NCBI GenBank assembly: GCA_910577225.1
Contig: CAJTMV010000003.1
Location: 195,227-205,921, forward strand
DNA length: 10,695 nucleotides
Source of the DNA: an uncultured Eubacterium sp.
GTDB lineage: Bacteria; Bacillota; Clostridia; Lachnospirales; Lachnospiraceae
Direction of reading: 5' to 3'
Part shown: positions 1-6,137 of the stretch, in pieces
Numbering within the stretch: the first letter of the stretch is position 1
How the letters are laid out: each line of letters begins with the position of its first letter
The notes under the pieces: generated by a model
The model's input: the letters and a program-made list of their open reading frames with translations, nothing else
Database searches by the model: none
What the model was told of the DNA's origin: nothing
Translations under genes and position numbers: made by a program

Positions 1-666
1 GAAGGAAAATGGGACAGCGGGGATGAATTTCTGTCAGGACTGCGAAAGGAAGACCGTCTGCATCCGGCAGTATCATTATGTGTGTATTATGGAGAAACGG
101 AGTGGGACGGCCCGCAGACACTCAGGGAGATGCTGGATATGGAAAGACTGCCCGCACAGCTGAAAGAGGCGGTACAGGATTACCGGCTGAACCTGGTACA
201 GGTGGCAAAGAGTGAGAGCAGCGGATTTCAGCATGCAGAGGTAAGAGATTTTTTTGAGATTATGCAGAGCATATACCGCAGGGACTATAAAAAGATAGAG
301 GAAGTCTACGGGACGAGGGAGATCAGTACGGAGCTGGGACTTGCAGTGGGAGCGGCGTCAGAGTCGGAAAAACTGATGAAACATGCACTGGAAGAGAAGG
401 GAGGCAGGATGAATATGTGTACGGCATTACAGGAGCTGGAAGATACCGGCCGCAGGGAAGGAAGGATCGAGGGCCGCAGGGAAGGAAGGATCGAGGGCCA
501 TAGGGAAGGAAGGATCGAGGGCCATAGAGAAGGAAGGATTGAGGGAATCGTAAAAACCTGTATGGAATTTGGAGCGACAGAAGAGGAAACAGCAGAAAAG
601 CTGCAGAAGCAGTGCGGTCTTGAAATCTGCGAAGCGCAAAGATTTGTGATTCAGTATTATCGGTAA
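1..666 (+). CDS. Rpn-family recombination-promoting nuclease / putative PD-(D/E)XK transposase, C-terminal part (5' end outside window)
   Basis: The reading frame is open from the first base, so the gene starts to the left of the window; 221 residues are visible. The stretch around residues 11-40 (FLSGLRKEDRLHPAVSLCVY, then YGETEWDGP and LREML) is the signature of the Rpn/PDDEXK-type transposase family, which is common and multicopy in Lachnospiraceae. Rpn proteins are DNA endonucleases that promote RecA-independent recombination; the catalytic PD-(D/E)XK residues would lie in the missing N-terminal part. The visible C-terminal half holds a helical region, then a charged repeat (four copies of (R/H)REGRIEG, codons at 451-546) and a short helical tail ending FVIQYYR. 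Such Arg/Glu/Gly repeats near the C-terminus are typical of the family. The GTG at 82 is an internal codon, not the real start. The stop codon lies inside a strong hairpin. Family assignment is fairly sure; activity cannot be judged. Confidence 0.85.
   Translation, partial: EGKWDSGDEFLSGLRKEDRLHPAVSLCVYYGETEWDGPQTLREMLDMERLPAQLKEAVQDYRLNLVQVAKSESSGFQHAEVRDFFEIMQSIYRRDYKKIEEVYGTREISTELGLAVGAASESEKLMKHALEEKGGRMNMCTALQELEDTGRREGRIEGRREGRIEGHREGRIEGHREGRIEGIVKTCMEFGATEEETAEKLQKQCGLEICEAQRFVIQYYR
451..546 (+). repeat. Four tandem 24-bp in-frame repeats coding (R/H)REGRIEG
   Basis: Units lie at 451-474, 475-498, 499-522 and 523-546. Units 1 and 2 are identical, unit 3 differs by two bases (CGC to CAT), and unit 4 has a few further changes. 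All are in frame within the Rpn-like gene, so gain or loss of units changes protein length by 8 residues without breaking the frame. The near identity suggests recent expansion by slippage or unequal recombination. Confidence 0.95.
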
Positions 667-697
667 TAGACCGGATTGCCGGACTATTACCGATAAT
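656..697. terminator. Strong hairpin between convergent genes, possible bidirectional terminator
   Basis: A 14-bp perfect stem (656-669 with 684-697) is followed by one A-A mismatch, a further 4-bp CCGG/CCGG stem and a 4-base loop. It overlaps the stop codon of the Rpn-like gene (664-666) and lies 19 bases before the end of the minus-strand gene at 716. Symmetry and position between convergent genes suit a bidirectional transcription end. No run of T follows on either strand, so it is not a canonical intrinsic terminator; it may instead protect 3' ends. Confidence 0.5.
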
Positions 698-715
698 CAA
701 TAGCAATGTCTGGAG

Positions 716-1204
716 TTATTCTGTCTGTTTGCCAAGCCGCTGTAGTTCCAGACCGCAGATTCCTCTGCGCAGAATGCTTTCTGCAACAGACAGGTGTACA
801 ATAAGGAACACAGTCCCTTTTGGATTACGGATTCGGAGTATGGCAGGCGCTTTTTGGGCGAAGTCCGTCTCGTCGATGTACACGGCAGATGGTATGCCGT
901 TTGATCCGATCACAACCTGTTTGGGTTTGTATGGCAGATCTGGAAGAAACCAGAAGGTTTTCTGATCTTTTTTCTGAGGGTTTATAAAAGCACAGGGGCG
1001 CCATAGCTGCTCAGGCAGGTATTGTTCGATCAGCTGCTTTAACTGATCGCTAAAAAGATGTTCGCTGGCGATATAATCAAATTTATCCAAAGCGGATAAA
1101 TTTTCCATAATTCGAACAGAGGGTTCCATAGAAGAAGGATCCTCAGTTTTTGGAGCTTTTGGTATAGAGACAGTCCCAGACTGTCTGATGAGAAAATAAT
1201 CCAT
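716..1204 (-). CDS. Small protein, possible Imm11/DUF1629-like immunity protein
   Basis: 162 residues with no signal peptide or membrane helix. It starts MDYFLIRQ and has a proline-rich early segment (residues 14-28). Its core contains SEHLFSDQLKQLIEQYLPEQ, then FWFLPDLPYKP, and a C-terminal LSVAESILRRGICGLELQRL. The combination of 'SEHL.S..LK.LIE', an aromatic/proline 'WFLPDLP' segment and 'AESILRR...G' near the end reminds me of the DUF1629/Imm11 immunity-type proteins found in Clostridia, but this is recalled family resemblance, not a search. If right, it would bind and neutralise a cognate toxin; no toxin is visible in the window. It sits 101 bp downstream of the pentapeptide gene on the same strand and may be co-transcribed or driven from a regulated promoter near the palindrome at 1227-1246. 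The ATG is preceded, 13 bases away, by AAAGGA. The gene is real by length and start context; the function is tentative. Confidence 0.6.
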   Translation of the reverse strand: MDYFLIRQSGTVSIPKAPKTEDPSSMEPSVRIMENLSALDKFDYIASEHLFSDQLKQLIEQYLPEQLWRPCAFINPQKKDQKTFWFLPDLPYKPKQVVIGSNGIPSAVYIDETDFAQKAPAILRIRNPKGTVFLIVHLSVAESILRRGICGLELQRLGKQTE

Positions 1205-1226
1205 AGTTTACCTATATTCCTTTCTG

Positions 1227-1246
1227 ATAACTGACCAGTCAGTTAT
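1227..1246. promoter_or_regulatory. 20-bp palindrome resembling a TetR-family operator
   Basis: ATAACTGAC-CA-GTCAGTTAT is a perfect 9-bp inverted repeat with a 2-base centre. It ends 22 bases before the start codon of the minus-strand gene at 1204. The TGACC(A/G)GTCA-type core is the style of operators bound by TetR-family repressors such as the LmrA/YxaF group. The 2-base centre and lack of a following T-run argue against a terminator hairpin. No repressor gene is in the window. Confidence 0.45.
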
Positions 1247-1305
1247 TTCATAAGATGAGTGCTGCAAAACAGAAGCAGATTGTCTGACAGATAAGCGGTT
1301 TTTGG

Positions 1306-2391
1306 TTAATCAATAATTTTCATGGATTGCAGCTGCTGTGGAGAAAGAGAAAGCAGGTGCAGATGATCTCTGTCGATGACAGCGCCGTCCATAGTCGCGC
1401 CTGTAAAGTCGGCATCACGGATTCTGGTTCGGGTAAAATCGGCATTTGTCAGATTTGCATTTTTAAAACAGATGCTGCGATATCCGGTAATGGTCCATTT
1501 TGTATGGTCTGGAACACCGCGGTACGCTTTTGCTGCAGTGAAGCGTGCATTCGTTAGATCTGCTCCGGTAAAATCAGATTCATGCATCAGACAATATCGA
1601 AAGTCAGCATCCTGTAGTCTGGCATGGCAGAAACGGGCGCCGAACAGCATGGAGTCCTGAAAATCTGTGCCGGTCAGCGTCGTATTGCGCAGATCTGAAT
1701 AACGCAGATCGATTTCGGACAGATCAGCGCCGGAAAAATCAAGTCCTGTAAAATCTTCGAACGCATAGGAATATTCTTCGCGCAGAGCAAACCAGTCCAG
1801 CGTTTCTTTGGAAGTGCGCTGCCTGTTTTCCTTATAGATTGCTTCAGTGTAAGCCATATATTCGCCAACATTGATTTCAAACTCTTTTCCACGCTGTACG
1901 GAAAGAAATGGTTCGGCTTCGATGCATGGAAGGATAGAGAAGCGGAATGCAGAGACAATATATTTATAAAACTGGCTGGCACAGGACAGCAGAAAGGAAA
2001 CCGTTTCCTGACCGGTAACTGCCCCGGCAAATCTTTTACGGGCAGTCATCAGGTCAGTCCATAGTTCTTTATACTTTATAAATAAAAATGAAAAATCAAA
2101 ATGGCCGACCATACGCTGTAAAGGATCAAAATACCAGTTGTCGTCGTAAACACGTATTTCAGCCTTAATTTCTCCGTTTATCAGATTTGTGAATAAAAGC
2201 GTATATTCCAGATAGGATATGGCGCCCAGTTCATTTGCCCGCTGAAGGCGGATGATGGTTTCACATATTTGTTTGAAGTTTCTTTGGAATACAGGCATGT
2301 ATTCGTCTAAATTTGTCTGATACAGCTTTTCTGTTTCAAATAATTTCTGCGTTTTTAAATCGTCGGCATATTGCATATATTCTTCAGTCAT
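1306..2391 (-). CDS. Pentapeptide-repeat protein with a helical N-terminal domain
   Basis: 361 residues. Residues 1-210 are mostly helical and unfamiliar (aromatic-rich, e.g. VYDDNWYFDP at 81-90) with no signal peptide. Residues 212-288 and about 305-340 are pentapeptide repeats of the A(D/N)LXX/ADFXX type: LDFSGADLSEIDLRYSDLR, then SDFTGADLTNARF, NANLTNADF, DADFTGATM. They should form a right-handed quadrilateral beta-helix of roughly 20 repeats, interrupted by a loop at about 289-304. Pentapeptide-repeat proteins range from DNA-gyrase protectors (Qnr, MfpA) to secreted or scaffold proteins; nothing here fixes the role. The ATG is preceded on the minus strand by AGGGGGT, about 13 bases away. 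It is transcribed away from the sheath gene, sharing a 297-bp AT-rich intergenic region, and runs toward the immunity-like gene. An accessory or effector role for the neighbouring contractile locus is possible but inferred from position alone. Confidence 0.85.
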   Translation of the reverse strand: MTEEYMQYADDLKTQKLFETEKLYQTNLDEYMPVFQRNFKQICETIIRLQRANELGAISYLEYTLLFTNLINGEIKAEIRVYDDNWYFDPLQRMVGHFDFSFLFIKYKELWTDLMTARKRFAGAVTGQETVSFLLSCASQFYKYIVSAFRFSILPCIEAEPFLSVQRGKEFEINVGEYMAYTEAIYKENRQRTSKETLDWFALREEYSYAFEDFTGLDFSGADLSEIDLRYSDLRNTTLTGTDFQDSMLFGARFCHARLQDADFRYCLMHESDFTGADLTNARFTAAKAYRGVPDHTKWTITGYRSICFKNANLTNADFTRTRIRDADFTGATMDGAVIDRDHLHLLSLSPQQLQSMKIID

Positions 2392-2480
2392 TTGAGAAAT
2401 AATACCCCCTTGCTTTGTTTGATGGATAAAATGATTATAATGCGAACTGTGTCAAAAAGAAATATTAAAATAGTTTTAGT

Positions 2481-2530
2481 TACAAATTATTACAAATCAA
2501 AGATAATTTAATGTACAAATTGTTACAATT
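2481..2530 (+). repeat. Pair of 17-bp direct repeats upstream of the sheath promoter
   Basis: TACAAATTATTACAAAT (2481-2497) and TACAAATTGTTACAATT (2514-2530) match at 15 of 17 positions with starts 33 bp apart, about three helical turns. The second copy also contains a 7-1-7 inverted repeat (2517-2531). They lie 68-117 bp upstream of the -35 box of the sheath promoter, and 90 bp or more from the divergent pentapeptide gene. The arrangement suits cooperative binding by a regulator, which is not identifiable here. The rest of the 2392-2688 gap is AT-rich without a gene. Confidence 0.6.
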
Positions 2531-2597
2531 TAATAAGACTATTTTTAGTGATATTTACTGAAATAGTACAAAATCATATGAAGTTTGTAGAAAATAG

Positions 2598-2626
2598 TGG
2601 ACAAAAATAGTTTTTTGCAGTATGAT
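2598..2626 (+). promoter_or_regulatory. Sigma-A-type promoter for the sheath/tube operon
   Basis: TGGACA (2598-2603), a 17-base spacer and TATGAT (2621-2626) make a near-consensus sigma-A promoter with one mismatch in each box. Transcription would begin near 2633, giving a short leader of about 55 bases that ends in the GGAGGA ribosome binding site (2678-2683), 5 bases before the ATG at 2689. No attenuator or riboswitch-like structure is evident in the leader. Confidence 0.7.
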
Positions 2627-2688
2627 ACAGGTAGTAGATTCTTATAAAGTACAACTTAATAAACCGCTATGTACAATGGAGGACTTTT

Positions 2689-4983
2689 ATGGAAATTATA
2701 GAACAAACAAACCGGACGATCTTGTTCGACGTTGTGAATCCGGAAGTGTTTAACATGTTCAACATTATGTCAGACGTGGACGAGAATTCAAAAAGCCTTA
2801 CAGATGAGAAGGTGGCGGAAATTAACAATGCCCTTCTGGTAAAGAATTTTGATGATTTTTTAAAGAAGTTCCAGCCGACGATCTATAGCTACTTTGACCA
2901 GGAACGCGGAATGGTTTATGAGCTGACCAAGCCAGCCGGAATACCAGATCCGTTAGTGAAAAAAATAGTTATTGATCGGAGCAACACGTTTTTAAAAATG
3001 TTTATTTCGATTATGGACAGCAAAAAAGCATCCGGCGCCACAAATGCGGCGTTTAATTATGAAAAAGTGACAGAGATGCTTGCACCGCACAGAACGCTGA
3101 AAGAGATTAAAAAGCTGAAAAAAGATATTTCCTATCTGGAAAATAAAAACGCAGAATTTGAAAGCGATTCTCCTGCGAAACAGGATGCGGTATTAAAACT
3201 AAAATCCAAACTTGACCGGACAAAAAAATATTACAATGAAACAGCTTCTCAGCTGACACTGATGCTTGGCATGATCAAGGATAATCTTGATACGGCCGTA
3301 AGGGCATCGCAAAAAGGCATTACAGAATTTAACCCGGCGCTTCCGGTATTTAACGAAAATGCGGAAATTGTCGCATTACAGGTAACCGATCAGCCGGCCG
3401 GACTTTTGACCGACAAAGGAGAAAAAAAGGAGAGCACCGCACTGGCGGAATCAGGCAAAGCGGAGCTTGCAGCGACTTCTGACAGACCGAAAAAAGAAAA
3501 AATCAGTTATAAGGATTTATCTATCTCTGTCATAGAAGAACAGTATAACGAGAGTATGCGGGAGCTTTATTCTTCAGTCGGACAGGAATATGATGAGGAA
3601 ACGGCAGCTTCGTCACTGTCGAAGGAACTGATAGTTGCCGCATTTACAGATAAGATGCCGGACAAGCTGGTGGCAATGGATATTAGTGATAAGGTGGAGC
3701 TTTATAACAAATATTCGGCGATCAATACGAGCTGGCAGAAGGCGTTTATTCGGACGGCAAAGCTGCTGATTGAAAAGATCTTAAGCGTCAAAGCATTTTT
3801 TGATCAGTATCAGCCAAAATCTCCAATGATGCGTCCGTCTTTATTGATTGTAAACGCGAGTATGGATGAAATTTTGGAAGAAAAGAATCTCGAGAATCTG
3901 AAAAAATATCTGGAGACGGTGAATAATAAATCAGATTATAGCAATACGATCTGGTTTGGAATTGTTCCGAATATTGAATATTCAGAAGACAGAGAAATAG
4001 AATTAGACGAAGATACGATGCGTCAGTTTGGTTATACCGGGGATATGGATACCGGAGTTACGCTTGTACCGACGCCGGTATCAGATTTACAGTTTTTGCT
4101 TGATGCGATTAAAGATTATCGGATTCAGGTATTTTTCTCGTTTGAGGCCAGTGAAGACACAACATTCCTAAAACTGGCTACGCATGGCATGGATCAGTAT
4201 ATGGAAAACACTGAAGAGCTGGAAAATTCAGACTATAGTCGCTATGCGATACCATGTTTGCCGAATTTTACCGTGATTCCAAGCAACAAATCCCGCGTGG
4301 TTCTTGGTTCCAAGGCTATTCGTAATGCGGATGGTACGCTGGAATTTTCAAAGGATCGTGATGATTTTATGAAGTTCTGGATTTACGGCGTATATATTGG
4401 CGCTGCTTATGTAGCGGCAGGTATTGTAGCCGCTTACCAGTGCCCGAACTTTTTATCTTCCAAATTTGCGGGCAAAGTGAAGAAAGAATATCCGGGCGTC
4501 CGGTTTGACATCGAAGCAGGAGATAACGCTCTGACCGTGACGACTACAATGCCGAAGGAGATTGCAGGCTACACGGCTGAAACAAAGAGTGTGATCAATG
4601 AACATAAATATGGATTTGTATTTTCATCTGATAAAAATCAGTTAAATGGCAATTCCATTAACCTGATAACCGTATATAAATCACGGTGCATGAATGAAAG
4701 TAAAAACGGCGGTTTTGAAAGTATTTTTAGAGAAACGACCCGTACCTACCTGTATCGGATGATAGGCGCCATGACGAGCGATTATAAGAAAGACCGGATA
4801 GACAGGATCTTTGAATCAGGTGGAAAAGTAAAAGAATGGCAGCTGTCGCCAAACTATGCGAATTCGATTCTGAGAGAAGGCGACGGGATTGATAAAGGTG
4901 ATTGTAATGATACCACCTATAACATAGAGATTAACTTTGCCGGAGTTTCAGAGAATATGGAACTTCAGATCAATACGGATTAA
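2689..4983 (+). CDS. Putative contractile sheath protein, TssC/EvpB-like, with a long N-terminal extension
   Basis: 764 residues, no signal peptide or clear membrane helix. The C-terminal half shows the order of features of T6SS sheath subunits (TssC/EvpB): the sheath-core segment DLQFLLDAIKDYRIQVFFSF (466-485), SRYAIPCLPNF (517-527; compare 'SRY..L.LPR' of TssC), FMKFWIYGVYIGAAYVAAGI (560-579; compare the TssC 'W...AYA.A' helix), TTRTYLYRMIGAM (683-695), and a final alternating beta stretch YNIEINFAG...MELQI (744-761) where TssC has its C-terminal interlocking strand. TssC is usually near 500 residues; here about 275 extra N-terminal residues include a coiled-coil-prone region (136-200) and a Lys/Glu/Ala-rich linker (about 240-272). 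The TssB partner has no separate gene nearby, so its role may be built into this chain. The protein would polymerise in the cytoplasm around the tube made by the next gene and contract to fire it. The fold call is by recognised pattern only; an alternative is a phage-tail-type sheath. Confidence 0.6.
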   Translation: MEIIEQTNRTILFDVVNPEVFNMFNIMSDVDENSKSLTDEKVAEINNALLVKNFDDFLKKFQPTIYSYFDQERGMVYELTKPAGIPDPLVKKIVIDRSNTFLKMFISIMDSKKASGATNAAFNYEKVTEMLAPHRTLKEIKKLKKDISYLENKNAEFESDSPAKQDAVLKLKSKLDRTKKYYNETASQLTLMLGMIKDNLDTAVRASQKGITEFNPALPVFNENAEIVALQVTDQPAGLLTDKGEKKESTALAESGKAELAATSDRPKKEKISYKDLSISVIEEQYNESMRELYSSVGQEYDEETAASSLSKELIVAAFTDKMPDKLVAMDISDKVELYNKYSAINTSWQKAFIRTAKLLIEKILSVKAFFDQYQPKSPMMRPSLLIVNASMDEILEEKNLENLKKYLETVNNKSDYSNTIWFGIVPNIEYSEDREIELDEDTMRQFGYTGDMDTGVTLVPTPVSDLQFLLDAIKDYRIQVFFSFEASEDTTFLKLATHGMDQYMENTEELENSDYSRYAIPCLPNFTVIPSNKSRVVLGSKAIRNADGTLEFSKDRDDFMKFWIYGVYIGAAYVAAGIVAAYQCPNFLSSKFAGKVKKEYPGVRFDIEAGDNALTVTTTMPKEIAGYTAETKSVINEHKYGFVFSSDKNQLNGNSINLITVYKSRCMNESKNGGFESIFRETTRTYLYRMIGAMTSDYKKDRIDRIFESGGKVKEWQLSPNYANSILREGDGIDKGDCNDTTYNIEINFAGVSENMELQINTD

Positions 4984-5043
4984 TGGGCGGATGTTTACGT
5001 CTGTTAATAGAATTACATAAAATACAAAAAGGAGGTAATATTC

Positions 5044-5439
5044 ATGGCTTACAAAATCGTAATTGCCGATGTAACTGAGTTGAGTGAGGAGATTATTGAC
5101 GTTTCTTTCAACTCCAGAATCCCGGAAGATTCTTTCGCAAGATCCTCTGATATCGAAGCAGAGCTGATCATTCATGGAAAGGTTTCTTTTGACGCTGACA
5201 AACTGTTTATGCGGGATGCTGCAAAGAGTATGGCTGTCTGGGCTTTGGTAAAACCGGAAAGCGCAGATGCATACAAGAAAGTAACCGTAGAGTACCAGCA
5301 CGCAACAGCACCGAGAAAATATGAATTTTCACATGCGTTCGTAGTAGCGTATAACGAAAAATTCACAAAGACAGACGGTGAGTTTGTTCTGGTTCTTAAA
5401 CAGAAGAAAGACAGAATTGACGGGGTAGTTATCGAGTAG
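5044..5439 (+). CDS. Putative Hcp-like tail-tube protein
   Basis: 131 residues, soluble, no signal peptide. The layout is that of an Hcp/phage tube fold: beta strands (SEEIIDVSF, then IEAELIIHGKVSF at 37-49), one amphipathic helix (about 50-69, from DADKLFMRDA to VWALV), then paired strands VTVEYQHA (80-87), KYEFSHAFVVAYNEKF (92-107) and EFVLVLKQKKDRIDGVVI (113-130). The KYEFSHAFVVAYN stretch resembles the Hcp segment 'Y.F.NVLI.SY' and the last strand resembles its C-terminal strand. Subunits would form hexameric rings stacked into the expelled inner tube. The near-perfect AAGGAGGT (5029-5036), 7 bases before the ATG, is the strongest ribosome binding site in the window, which suits a structural protein needed in many copies. 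It lies 60 bp after the sheath gene, the usual sheath-then-tube order. A hairpin follows it. No key residue defines the family, so the call rests on pattern, size and neighbour. Confidence 0.6.
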   Translation: MAYKIVIADVTELSEEIIDVSFNSRIPEDSFARSSDIEAELIIHGKVSFDADKLFMRDAAKSMAVWALVKPESADAYKKVTVEYQHATAPRKYEFSHAFVVAYNEKFTKTDGEFVLVLKQKKDRIDGVVIE

Positions 5440-5477
5440 TAACAGTTCAGGTCTGATTGAATTGCTGCATCGAATCA

Positions 5478-5518
5478 TTTCAGGGAAAGGCGTGCAGTAC
5501 ATGTACGCCTTTCTGAAA
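5478..5518 (+). terminator. Hairpin after the tube gene (partial terminator or mRNA-stabilising stem)
   Basis: TTTCAG (5478-5483) pairs with CTGAAA (5513-5518), and AAAGGCGT (5486-5493) with ACGCCTTT (5505-5512); two G residues bulge out and the loop is 11 bases. The stem lies 39 bases after the tube stop and 17 bases before the next start. Only AAATTCAT follows, with no T-run, so read-through into the membrane-protein gene is likely. This would let sheath/tube mRNA exceed the downstream signalling genes. Confidence 0.5.
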
Positions 5519-5534
5519 ATTCATAGGAGTGCAT

Positions 5535-6137
5535 ATGAAAACAAACCAGATAGCCGGCAGATGTGTTTTGACGTGTATGTTTGTCTACCTGCTGATACAG
5601 ATTTATTATTTGTCTAATTATGTAATTCCTTCTGCCGCAGGTAAATCCTGGAGGGAATTTGTCTGCCTGTTCCTGATACAGTCTGTATTTTTTGCAGTCT
5701 GTATTTTTGCAGTTTTTCTGTTCTTTATTTTTCAGCGTATGAAAAGAGATCGGACTTCGCCGTTTGAAGCGTTGCTGCTTGTGAATGAAGAAGGGAAAAT
5801 CAAAAAAGAGGTTTTGCTGCAGGACAGACACTCTTTTCTGGTAACAGGAGCTAAAAACGGAAAAGGTGTTTTTATCGATAGTATGCAGGATCCGGATGCA
5901 GACAGATATCTGTATGGAGTATGCAATCTGGCTGGCGGCTGCTGGTACTTTGAAGTGTTGTCTGCCGGACGACCAGTCGGTCTGCGGAGAGGAACCGACG
6001 ACATGATTTACAGGATGAAGGAAGGAATGCTTTATCAGCTGACAGCTGCGGACGTTATCTATGCAGATACATATAAGATTGTGATAAGAGAACAAAAGAA
6101 TATCTGGAGGGAACAAAATGGGTCTGATTCGTTGTGA
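5535..6137 (+). CDS. Two-pass membrane protein with a cytosolic FHA-like domain
   Basis: 200 residues from ATG 5535, chosen because AGGAG (5525-5529) sits 5 bases upstream; a GTG at 5529 would overlap that site. Residues 8-31 and 42-67 are hydrophobic helices separated by a short loop. The QRMKRDR segment after helix two argues that both ends are cytoplasmic. Residues 77-186 look like a degenerate FHA-type beta sandwich: LLLVNEEGKI, HSFLVTGAKNGKGVFI, then GGCWYFEVLSAG and MLYQLTAADVIYADTYKIVI, which matches the closing 'L..gD.i.ig...l.f' of FHA domains. The canonical GR and S..H phosphothreonine-binding residues are not evident, so phosphopeptide binding is doubtful. It could be a membrane anchor for the machine, with the FHA-like domain as a protein-protein contact. 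It overlaps the next gene by 20 bases, so translation is probably coupled. Confidence 0.6.
   Translation: MKTNQIAGRCVLTCMFVYLLIQIYYLSNYVIPSAAGKSWREFVCLFLIQSVFFAVCIFAVFLFFIFQRMKRDRTSPFEALLLVNEEGKIKKEVLLQDRHSFLVTGAKNGKGVFIDSMQDPDADRYLYGVCNLAGGCWYFEVLSAGRPVGLRRGTDDMIYRMKEGMLYQLTAADVIYADTYKIVIREQKNIWREQNGSDSL

Noticed and set aside
323..706. Minus-strand frames with repeats of PSFLPYGPRS type
   Set aside because: The repeats are just the antisense reading of the 24-bp repeat in the Rpn-like gene, which has clear family motifs on the plus strand.
2434..2455. Minus-strand promoter for the pentapeptide gene from TTGACA (2450-2455) and TATAAT (2434-2439)
   Set aside because: The two consensus hexamers are only 10 bases apart, too close to work as one promoter; a real promoter for that gene probably lies nearby but cannot be fixed.
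2689..5439. Prophage tail module
   Set aside because: Sheath then tube order also fits a myovirus tail, but no capsid, tape-measure or tail-fibre genes follow; FHA and PP2C-like genes do, which fits a secretion-type system better. Not fully excluded.
5529..5534. GTG at 5529 as start of the two-pass membrane protein
   Set aside because: It overlaps the AGGAG ribosome binding site; ATG 5535 has the right 5-base spacing.
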